DNA from: Arthrobacter celericrescens | GTDB taxonomy: Bacteria; Actinomycetota; Actinomycetes; Actinomycetales; Micrococcaceae | NCBI RefSeq assembly: GCF_003614925.1 | Contig: NZ_QYLP01000031.1 | Location: 118,437 to 182,436 of the forward strand | Length of the DNA stretch: 64,000 bases | Direction of reading: 5' to 3' | Shown: positions 42,648 to 49,428 of the stretch, one piece after another | Numbering within the stretch: the stretch's first letter is position 1 | Layout of the letters: every line of letters starts with the position of its first letter | Program-made: the position numbers and the translations under genes | Notes under the pieces: model-generated | Told to the model about the DNA's origin: nothing | The model's input: only the letters and a program-made list of their open reading frames with translations | Database searches by the model: none

Positions 42648-43377
42648 TCTCGGTGATCTCCGGGCCGCGTTCGGGCCTGGCAAGCCCGGGAGCGGGAGCA
42701 CCGTCCTGGCCGGCGACGGCGGCATCCTTGGGCAGGCGGAGCTGCAGCAATTCGCGCGGCGGCATGGGGTTCTCGCCGCGGACGACGACGACCCGCCGGA
42801 AGAGCTCTTCGAGCCCGGCAGCGGCGTCGCGCTCGAGCGCGGCAGGACCGCCGATGACGCCGCGGAGGAACCACCGAGGACCGTCCACGCCCATGAAGCG
42901 TGCGGCGCGGAAGCCCTGCAGGCCCTGCGCGGTTTCGCTGGGCAGCTTCGCGACGAGCTCGGGGCCGAAGGTTCCGGGAATTTCCTCGGTCTCCCCGCCC
43001 TGGCTGGCGACGGATTCGGCGATCTGTTCACGGATCTCGTCCCACAGGCCCTCGGAGCGCGGAGCGGCGAAAGCCTGCAGCTGCAGGCTGGAGCCTTCGA
43101 GGTCCATGGTCACGGCGACCACCCGCTGGCTTGCCTCTTCGACTTCGAGCCGAAGCTGGAGACCTTCGACGGGCTGGATCAGCAGGGCGCCCAGATCGAG
43201 GTAGCCGTCCTGGCTGTCGATTTCGGACACGTCCCAGGGTCCCTTGGCCACCCGGAAGTCGCCCTTCGGCTTCGCCCCTTCCGCGGCGCCGCCGTCGGCG
43301 GGCAGGGCGTCCACCGTGTCCTGCTCTTCAGCCTCCGGCTGGACGGCTTTGGACTTCTTACCGCGCCCAAAAAACAT
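42640..43377 (-). CDS. DUF3710 domain-containing protein
   Basis: A 245-residue soluble protein. A basic and then acidic N-terminal tail (FFGRGKKSKAVQPEAEEQDT) precedes the DUF3710 domain (GPWDVSEIDSQDGYLDLGALLIQPVEGLQLRLEVEE, then FMGVDGPRWFLRGVIGG). Function is unknown; the family is confined to actinobacteria. AAGGAGAG with six-base spacing supports the ATG. It heads a DUF3710-OB-DUF3159 operon in which every junction overlaps. Confidence 0.87.
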   Translation of the reverse strand: MFFGRGKKSKAVQPEAEEQDTVDALPADGGAAEGAKPKGDFRVAKGPWDVSEIDSQDGYLDLGALLIQPVEGLQLRLEVEEASQRVVAVTMDLEGSSLQLQAFAAPRSEGLWDEIREQIAESVASQGGETEEIPGTFGPELVAKLPSETAQGLQGFRAARFMGVDGPRWFLRGVIGGPAALERDAAAGLEELFRRVVVVRGENPMPPRELLQLRLPKDAAVAGQDGAPAPGLARPERGPEITEIG

Positions 43378-43497
43378 GGGGTTCTCTCCTTAGTTGTGGT
43401 CTATCCCCCGGTAAACCGCCCGGATGGTCGCGGGATGTCCTGATCCGGATCACCCTGGGCTTGCCGGATGCGGCGGAATGGCGCCAGGCATGAGCTT

Positions 43498-44010
43498 TCA
43501 GGCTGTGGCGGCCGAGAAGCCGCCGGTGGAACCGAAGCCGCCTTCGCCGCGTACGGTTTCGGAAAGCTCGTCCACCTGGACGAAGCCGGCGTATTCGACG
43601 CGCTGGATCACCATCTGGGCGATCCTGTCGCCGCGCTTGAGTTCGATCGGGTGCACCAGGTCCGTGTTCAGCAGGGTCACGGCGATTTCGCCGCGGTATC
43701 CGGCGTCGACCGTTCCGGGGGCGTTGACGACGGTGAGGCCGTGCTTGGTGGCGAGGCCGGACCGCGGGTGGATCAGGGCGACATAGCCGTTCGGCAGGCC
43801 GATGGAGACGCCGGTCGGCACCAGTTTCCGTTCCCCGGGCGCCAGGGTGACGTTTTCGCGGGCCCGCAGGTCCGCCCCGGCGTCGCCCGGGTGGGCGTAC
43901 GACGGTACTTCCAATCCGGCGTCGAGCATTTTCAGCTCGACCCGGAGGGTGGGGGCGCCGTATTCGGCGGAGGCTTCTGCTGGGCTGATGACTGCGGACT
44001 CCTGGCTCAC
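43498..44010 (-). CDS. dut: dUTP diphosphatase
   Basis: A 170-residue trimeric dUTPase that removes dUTP and supplies dUMP for thymidylate synthesis. Motifs: [11 protein letters not shown] (I), [10 protein letters not shown] (II), [11 protein letters not shown] with the catalytic Asp (III), [11 protein letters not shown] (IV) and the C-terminal [11 protein letters not shown] (V). The start is GTG at 44010, eight bases after a TAGAAT -10 on the minus strand, so the leader is only a few bases. The stop is followed by a 120-bp gap before the DUF3710 gene. Confidence 0.95.
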   Translation of the reverse strand: MSQESAVISPAEASAEYGAPTLRVELKMLDAGLEVPSYAHPGDAGADLRARENVTLAPGERKLVPTGVSIGLPNGYVALIHPRSGLATKHGLTVVNAPGTVDAGYRGEIAVTLLNTDLVHPIELKRGDRIAQMVIQRVEYAGFVQVDELSETVRGEGGFGSTGGFSAATA

Positions 44011-44018
44011 AATGCCTC

Positions 44019-44024
44019 ATTCTA
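44019..44024 (-). promoter_or_regulatory. -10 box of dut
   Basis: TAGAAT on the minus strand, eight bases before the GTG at 44010. The matching -35 region falls in the palindrome 44030-44047. Confidence 0.45.
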
Positions 44025-44029
44025 GCGTC

Positions 44030-44047
44030 CGCGGCAGGCCTGCCGCG
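44030..44047. promoter_or_regulatory. 18-bp palindrome between dut and the DUF3093 gene
   Basis: CGCGGCAGGCCTGCCGCG is a perfect 18-bp palindrome with no loop. It lies between the two divergent -10 boxes and covers the dut -35 position. It is a candidate operator for one or both genes, although a GC-rich palindrome can also arise by chance. Confidence 0.4.
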
Positions 44048-44077
44048 CCCGCGTCCGGCGGTATGTGGACGGAAGGA

Positions 44078-44083
44078 TAAGCT
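44078..44083 (+). promoter_or_regulatory. -10 box of leaderless DUF3093 gene
   Basis: TAAGCT lies six bases before the ATG at 44090. The GGAGCC in between is too close to the ATG to be an efficient ribosome site. Confidence 0.5.
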
Positions 44084-44089
44084 GGAGCC

Positions 44090-44575
44090 ATGCCTGAAGC
44101 GACTCCGTCCTCCCCCGTGCCCGGCCGCTCCCAGAACGGACCGGACGTCCTGTTCACGGAAAAGCTGTGGCCCTCGGTGTGGATCTGGCTGATCGTCCTT
44201 GGCCTGTCCGGTGCCGGCATCCTGGTCTTCGCCCCGATCAGCTTCCTGGCGGGAATCATCGCGGCCCTTGTGCTGGCCGCAATCATGGTGGTCCTGCTGC
44301 TGCTGTCCACACCGAGCATCGTGGTCCGCAGGGACACCCTGCAGGTGGGCCGGGCAAGCATCCCGCGCAGCCTGCTGGGCCAGGCAGAAGCTTTCCGCAA
44401 GGACGAGGCCACGGCTGAGCGCGGCACCCGGCTCAACGGCCTGGCCTTCCTGTGCATCCGCGGCTGGATCGATCCGGTGGTGCGGATTCCCGTCACCGAC
44501 CCGCAGGACCGCACCCCCTACTGGCTCACCTCGACCCGCCGCCCGGAAGAACTGCTGAAGGCCCTGGCTGCCTGA
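44090..44575 (+). CDS. DUF3093 membrane protein
   Basis: A 161-residue protein with two adjacent hydrophobic helices near the N terminus (about residues 27-45 and 48-75) followed by a soluble domain with LNGLAFLCIRGWIDPVVRIPVTDPQDRTPYWLTSTRRPEEL, the DUF3093 signature (Rv2698-like). Function is unknown. It is divergent from dut and shares the intergenic palindrome. The promoter geometry predicts a leaderless transcript. Confidence 0.87.
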   Translation: MPEATPSSPVPGRSQNGPDVLFTEKLWPSVWIWLIVLGLSGAGILVFAPISFLAGIIAALVLAAIMVVLLLLSTPSIVVRRDTLQVGRASIPRSLLGQAEAFRKDEATAERGTRLNGLAFLCIRGWIDPVVRIPVTDPQDRTPYWLTSTRRPEELLKALAA

Positions 44576-44601
44576 TCCGGGCTTCTTGATCCGGGCGTCC
44601 G

Positions 44602-44904
44602 TCAGCCTTCGCACTCCATGCAGTACAGCTTTCCGTCCCTTTCCCGGGCAATCTGGGAACGGTGCTTCACGAGGAAACAATTGGCGCAGGTGAACTCGTC
44701 GGCCTGGGCGGGGAGGACCTGGACCTGCAGTTCCTCGTTCGACAGATCGGCGCCGGGTAGTTCGAAAGCGTCAGCCAGATCGCTTTCGTCAAGGTCGACC
44801 GCCGCGGACGATGATTTCTCCGTCCGACGGGTCTTGAGCTCTTCGATGGAGTCCTCGCCCGCTTCGTCGTCGACCTTCCGAGGGGCATCGTAGTCCGTTG
44901 CCAT
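44602..44904 (-). CDS. DUF4193 zinc-ribbon protein
   Basis: A 100-residue acidic protein whose C-terminal end has two CxxC pairs (CANC and CMEC) framing LVKHRSQIARERDGKLYC, a zinc ribbon. The N-terminal 60 residues are acidic and probably disordered. This matches DUF4193 (Rv2699c-like), an actinobacterial family of unknown function; relation to RNA polymerase-associated ribbons has been guessed but is not shown here. AAGAAGGGA lies before the ATG. It converges on the DUF3093 gene and is divergent from sepH. Confidence 0.88.
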   Translation of the reverse strand: MATDYDAPRKVDDEAGEDSIEELKTRRTEKSSSAAVDLDESDLADAFELPGADLSNEELQVQVLPAQADEFTCANCFLVKHRSQIARERDGKLYCMECEG

Positions 44905-45111
44905 GGTCCCTTCTTTGCTGCCTAGCGCATCCGGCCAGGGGTTGCTCCCCTGGCCTAGATATGTAACGCAGCGGCGGGTGCTTTTGTGCCCGCTCTCCCG
45001 CCGGGGCCCGGAATTCTCGGAAAATCGCGGCACGCCCTTTGTCCTAGTAGGAATTGCCCCGTGCTGGTGGCAGAGTTTCGACTGTCGGAAAAGGCCATGG
45101 TGGAGGATTTG

Positions 45112-46599
45112 ATGCGGGAACTACGGCTTGTTGGCGTCCACGACGACGGCGGACATCTCCTGCTGAGCGGAAGCGGCGGCGAGACGTTCCGGCTGCCCAT
45201 CGACGAGGCCCTGCGCGCAGCCGCCAGCCGCACCCCCGCCCAGGTGGCCGCCCGCGCGTCCATCGCCCCCGTCGCCATGTCTCCGCGCGACATCCAGGCC
45301 CGCATCCGCTCCGGGGCGAGCGCCGCCGAGATCGCCGAACTCTCCGGGCTTCCCCTCGCCAACGTCCAGCGCTACGAGGGCCCGGTGCTGGCCGAACGCG
45401 AATACATCGCCCAGCAGGCCCGCAAGGTGGAAGTCGCCTCCCCCTCCCCCGGCCACGATCCCTACCGTGCCGCGTTCGGCGACGCCCCGGCGAGCCTGGA
45501 CGACATGGTGTCGCACCGCCTCTCCGCCCACGGCATCGACCCGTCGACTGTTGAATGGGATTCCTGGCGCCGCACCGACGGGACCTGGACGGTGGTGGCC
45601 CGTTTCGAGCCCAACCCCGGCGCGCCCGCAAGCATCGGCGAGGAACCCCCGGCGATGTGGACCTTCACCCCGGGCCGCAAAACCCTGCAGAACGCCAACC
45701 GCTGGGCGCAGCAGCTCAGCGAACTTGAGCCGCTGGACGGCCCCGTTCCCGCCCGCCGGCTGTCCGCCGTCGCGGACCGGCCCTTCGACTTCGAGGCGGA
45801 CTCCGACGACGGCGCCGGCTCGTCCGGCCCGGATGCCGACGGACTGCTGGACATGCTGCGCCTGCGCCGCGGCCAGCGCCTGGGCATCGACGAGGACGGC
45901 GACGACGCCCTGGCGCTGCTGCTGAGCGGCGGCGTCCCAGCCGCACACCCTCGTGCCGAAGAACAGGACACCGCCAATGCTGAGGACGCGTCATCCGGCG
46001 AGGAAGACGCCGGCCGCCCCGTGGCCCGGCTGAGCCTTGCCTCCCTGAGGCCGGCGTCCCTGAAGCCGGCCCATCCGGAGCGCTCAACGGACGACCAGGA
46101 CGACGAAGCCCAGGACGCCGAGCTGCGCGACCCCATGCCCCCGCACGGTCCCCTCCACCTGCACGACGGCGTCAGCACCGATACCCGCGAGATCACCGTG
46201 GTCCCGGCCCAGTTGCGGGCGCTCGGGAACACGCCGAACGGAGCCAAGGACGACGACGATGCAGCCGGTGCTCCCGGCGTCGCCGGGGCGTCCGCCGGGC
46301 CGGCCGAGGAGCTTGCTGAGGAGGAGCGGAGCGAAAGCAGGCACCGCGCCGGACTCGATGAACTGCTGGGCGGCGCCTCCCGGCGGCAGAGCGAGGAACC
46401 CCGGCGCCGCCGGACGCCGTTGAGCCCGTGGAACCGCCAGGCCTCCCCGGACGCCGGCGGCAGCAAGCCTGACAGCCCTGGTCCGGCTGTGCGGGACGAG
46501 GAAAAAGACTCCCAGCCCGCGGAGCGCCAGCACAGCCGGCCGAAGCGTTCGAGCGTGCCGAGCTGGGATGACATCGTCTTCGGCACCCGCGGCGACTAG
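45112..46599 (+). CDS. sepH: Septation protein SepH
   Basis: A 495-residue SepH (DUF3071) protein, an actinobacterial FtsZ-binding division factor. The N-terminal domain MRELRLVGVHDDGGHLLLSG and the helix-turn-helix-like segment SPRDIQARIRSGASAAEIAELSGLPLANVQRYEGPVLAEREYIAQQA are the conserved FtsZ-interacting part. The C-terminal half (after about residue 220) is long, acidic and low-complexity, ending in the conserved-looking RSSVPSWDDIVFGTR. ATG 45112 has GGAGG five bases upstream and matches the usual SepH N terminus; an in-frame ATG at 45097 is less likely. Confidence 0.93.
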   Translation: MRELRLVGVHDDGGHLLLSGSGGETFRLPIDEALRAAASRTPAQVAARASIAPVAMSPRDIQARIRSGASAAEIAELSGLPLANVQRYEGPVLAEREYIAQQARKVEVASPSPGHDPYRAAFGDAPASLDDMVSHRLSAHGIDPSTVEWDSWRRTDGTWTVVARFEPNPGAPASIGEEPPAMWTFTPGRKTLQNANRWAQQLSELEPLDGPVPARRLSAVADRPFDFEADSDDGAGSSGPDADGLLDMLRLRRGQRLGIDEDGDDALALLLSGGVPAAHPRAEEQDTANAEDASSGEEDAGRPVARLSLASLRPASLKPAHPERSTDDQDDEAQDAELRDPMPPHGPLHLHDGVSTDTREITVVPAQLRALGNTPNGAKDDDDAAGAPGVAGASAGPAEELAEEERSESRHRAGLDELLGGASRRQSEEPRRRRTPLSPWNRQASPDAGGSKPDSPGPAVRDEEKDSQPAERQHSRPKRSSVPSWDDIVFGTRGD

Positions 46600-46634
46600 C
46601 GTCCCGGCTCCCTGCCCCTGGTGTCCCTGCGCCC

Positions 46635-47363
46635 CTACTGACCCTGCCCGCTGGAGCCCTGCCAGAGGCACGCGTCCAGCTCGAACGGCAACGATTCCTC
46701 ACGTCCGGCCATGAGGTCCGCTGCGTGCGCGGTGACCCGGCGCATGTAATGGCGGCGGCACAGGGTTTCATAGCCCACGGCCGGGCCGGCACTTCCGTCC
46801 GGGGCCCCGACCCCATCCGGGCCGCCGCCGTCGGTGGCGACGTCGCCCACCACCACCTGCTCGCCGGTGACCACCATCATGCCGTCCACTGTCCGGGCGT
46901 TGTGCGTCGCCCGCCGGCCGCACCAGCACAGTGCCTGGACCTGCAGGACCTCGATCCTGTCCGCCAGTTCCACGAGGCGCTGCGAACCGGGAAACAGCCG
47001 CGCACGGAAGTCCGTGGTGATGCCGAAGGCGAACACGTCCACGTCCATTTCGTCCACCAGGCGGGCCAGCTGCTCCACCTGCCCGGGCGAGTAGAACTGC
47101 GCTTCGTCGCAGATCAGGTAGTCGACGCGCAGCCCGCCGGTCCGGCGTCGTGCGGTTTCTTCCCAGAAGTCGGTGCCGTCGGTGACTTCGACGGCGTCGC
47201 TGCGCAGGCCGAGGCGGCTCGAGATAACGGATTCCCCGGCGCGGTCGTTGCGGCTGAAGCGGATGCCGCCGCGGCCGCGGGCCCGGTGGTTGTGGTCCAT
47301 CTGCAGGGCGAGGGTGGACTTGCCGCAGTCCATGGTCCCGGAAAAGAAGACCAGTTCAGCCAC
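46635..47363 (-). CDS. tdk: Thymidine kinase
   Basis: A 242-residue type II thymidine kinase for thymidine salvage. The P-loop is GTMDCGKST (9-17), followed by the DEAQFY Walker B region with the catalytic acid. Zinc-type cysteines occur in CWCG and CRRHY. Between them a Gly/Pro/Asp-rich insertion of roughly 20 residues (DGGGPDGVGAPDGSAGPAVG) enlarges the lasso region. The GTG at 47363 overlaps the upstream phosphodiesterase gene by eight bases, so translation is coupled. It lies beside sepH, convergently. Confidence 0.92.
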   Translation of the reverse strand: MAELVFFSGTMDCGKSTLALQMDHNHRARGRGGIRFSRNDRAGESVISSRLGLRSDAVEVTDGTDFWEETARRRTGGLRVDYLICDEAQFYSPGQVEQLARLVDEMDVDVFAFGITTDFRARLFPGSQRLVELADRIEVLQVQALCWCGRRATHNARTVDGMMVVTGEQVVVGDVATDGGGPDGVGAPDGSAGPAVGYETLCRRHYMRRVTAHAADLMAGREESLPFELDACLWQGSSGQGQ

Positions 47364-48609
47364 GCCGGCGCTTCGATCCGGCTGCCTGGAAGCAGAGCAG
47401 CGGCACTTCGCGTTCGGGTTTGGTCAGGGAACCGTGCTGGCCCACGACTTCCAAGGCCTGCGGGCGGACCCTGCGGGTGTCGTAGAGGGCCAGGGTGTCG
47501 CGGGCGGCGATCATCACATCGCCGATCCGCGGCGCTACCTCGGGGCGGAGGCTGCCGAACAGCCCGGCGGCGAGTCCCTGCTCGCGCGTGAACGCCCAGA
47601 TGCGTTCGCCGAAGCGGCGGCGCCAGGCATCGAGGAGCGCGTCCCGGGCTGCCTCGCCGGCGTCGGGTTCGAGGTAGAGGTGCACCATGCGCGGCTCGCC
47701 GGCCGTGTGCCGCACCCCGGCCACCAGCGCGGGTTCGGCCGAGTAGTCGAGGCGCTGGGATTCGGGCACGTCCACCATGCCGTGGTCGCCGGTGAGGAGG
47801 ATGGTGGTTCCGGCAGGCAGGGTGGCCGCCAGCCGTTTGACGGTGGAGTCGAGTTCCTCGAGCTGGTGTTCCCAGCGTTCGGAGGCGCAGCCGTAGCGGT
47901 GGCCGGCCTTGTCGAGCTCGTTGACGTAGAAGTACATCAGGGAACGGGTTCCTGTGGCCATCGCCTCCGCCGCGAGCGCGGTGCGGGCGTGCAACGAGGT
48001 GCCGCCGACGAAGCGGCTGCCCCGCAGGGCCGCACGGGTCATGGGCGACTGCCCGAACTGCGGAAGGCTGACGGTGACCACGTCCAGCTCTTCGGCGGCC
48101 CGTTCGAACACCGACGGGAACGGCTGCCATTGCAGCGGATCCACCTTGGCGTCCCAGTTGCCCAGCAGGTTCACCACCTTGTCCTGCGCGGGGTCCAGGA
48201 CGTCGTAGCCCACCATGCCGTGCTCGCCCGGGGTGCGCCCGGTGCCGAGGCTGGCCAGGGAGGAGGCCGTGGTGGACGGGAAGGCGGCATCGAGCCACAC
48301 CGGGACGCGGCCCTGGCCCGCGGCGGCCGCGGAGCGCAGGAACGGGGTGTGGGCGGCCTTCTTCTTCAGCAGGTTGCGGCCCAGTCCGTCGGCGAGGACC
48401 ACGCAGACGCGCTGCGCCGGGGGCAGGTGCAGGGTGTTCTCGAAGCCGGGCAGGCCCAGGCTCGCGGCGGCGCTGGTGAAGACCTCCGCGATGGACTGCC
48501 TGCCGTACAGGGGCGCCGCCGGGAGGTCGTCCGGGGAAAGGGTCTGCTCCATGGAAGCGAGGGGCACCGCGGAATGTCCGGACCCTGCCGGCTGCTCTGC
48601 GAATTCCAT
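47356..48609 (-). CDS. Alkaline phosphatase-superfamily nucleotide pyrophosphatase/phosphodiesterase
   Basis: A 417-residue soluble enzyme of the nucleotide pyrophosphatase/phosphodiesterase branch of the alkaline phosphatase superfamily. VCVVLADGLGRN carries the first metal-binding Asp, and FPSTTASSLASLGTG supplies the nucleophile Thr. GEHGMVGYDV, LTGDHGMVDVP and VAGVRHTAGEPR give the remaining Asp/His metal ligands. No signal peptide is evident, so it acts in the cytosol. It overlaps tdk and follows the DUF5998 gene by two bases, forming a three-gene operon with a possible nucleotide-turnover theme. Confidence 0.9.
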   Translation of the reverse strand: MEFAEQPAGSGHSAVPLASMEQTLSPDDLPAAPLYGRQSIAEVFTSAAASLGLPGFENTLHLPPAQRVCVVLADGLGRNLLKKKAAHTPFLRSAAAAGQGRVPVWLDAAFPSTTASSLASLGTGRTPGEHGMVGYDVLDPAQDKVVNLLGNWDAKVDPLQWQPFPSVFERAAEELDVVTVSLPQFGQSPMTRAALRGSRFVGGTSLHARTALAAEAMATGTRSLMYFYVNELDKAGHRYGCASERWEHQLEELDSTVKRLAATLPAGTTILLTGDHGMVDVPESQRLDYSAEPALVAGVRHTAGEPRMVHLYLEPDAGEAARDALLDAWRRRFGERIWAFTREQGLAAGLFGSLRPEVAPRIGDVMIAARDTLALYDTRRVRPQALEVVGQHGSLTKPEREVPLLCFQAAGSKRRRG

Positions 48610-48611
48610 GC

Positions 48612-49337
48612 TCAGCGCTGGTGTCCGCGGCTCAGGCGGTTGCCGAACACGCCCGACCGGGTCCGGGGCGCCGGGATGGATGCGTGGGCGATCGGTGCGG
48701 GGGCTCCGGTGTTGACGGCGCGCAACGCCCGGGCGAACACCTTGGCGTCATGCACGGCGCGGGGGCCGTCGGCTTCGGAGCTGATCCGCAGGACGATGTC
48801 CTCCTGGCTGATGGTGCCGGTGTAGCCGTGGTCTGCTTCGCAGTTCGGGTCCCCGCAGCTGGCCGGGCCGACGTCGAGCCGCTGCCCGCCGGACCAGGCG
48901 ATGGACAGGGTGAGCTCGCGCACGGGATCGCTGGGCTTGTAGTTCTGGGGCTGCGCGTACATGTAGCTCAGCACCACCGAGCGGATCTGCGCCACGGGGA
49001 CGGACTCGGTGGAGATCTGGGCGACGATCTGTTCACCGGCGTCGTCGAGCTGCTGGTCGTCCACGTGGGTGATGACCAGCATGTCCTCGGTGAGGACCAG
49101 CACGGTGATGTGCCGGCGGACCTCGGCCCGGTCGAAGTGGGTCTCCAGGTGGACGAGGTGGGCCAGGCAGTCGCGGCCGTCCAAGGCGTCGTCCACGACG
49201 TCGGCCACCAGCACCGGGTAGAAACCGGCCCGCTGCAGGGCCTGTTCCAGGCTTTGCCCCTGCGTGCTGTGGTCATGCGCCGCATGGTGCCCGGCTGCTG
49301 CCGGGCCGGAAGGGGACATCGGGGACTTCGGGCTCAT
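48612..49337 (-). CDS. DUF5998 family protein
   Basis: A 241-residue actinobacterial protein of the DUF5998 family. The core is FYPVLVADVVDDALDGRDCLAHLVHLETHFDRAEVRRHITVLVLTEDMLVITHVDDQ, with later SYMYAQPQNYKPSDPVRELTLSIAW and CGDPNCEADHGYTGT, in which the paired cysteines and histidine suggest a possible zinc site. It resembles a PH-like domain that measures or reports. Function is unknown. A second ATG (residue 7) is possible as start. It heads the operon with the phosphodiesterase and tdk. Confidence 0.85.
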   Translation of the reverse strand: MSPKSPMSPSGPAAAGHHAAHDHSTQGQSLEQALQRAGFYPVLVADVVDDALDGRDCLAHLVHLETHFDRAEVRRHITVLVLTEDMLVITHVDDQQLDDAGEQIVAQISTESVPVAQIRSVVLSYMYAQPQNYKPSDPVRELTLSIAWSGGQRLDVGPASCGDPNCEADHGYTGTISQEDIVLRISSEADGPRAVHDAKVFARALRAVNTGAPAPIAHASIPAPRTRSGVFGNRLSRGHQR

Positions 49338-49392
49338 TACCCCATTTTCACAGATCCCCCGGGGGACTTCCTAACTGCCCGGCCGCCGTCGC

Positions 49393-49419
49393 CGGGTCCG
49401 GGGCCGGGCCCCGGACCCG
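49393..49419 (-). terminator. Terminator of the GNAT/acyl-CoA synthetase gene
   Basis: CGGGTCCGGGGC (49393-49404) pairs perfectly with GCCCCGGACCCG (49408-49419) around three bases, ten bases past the stop at 49429. There is no U run. Confidence 0.7.
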
Positions 49420-49428
49420 CGTCGAGGC

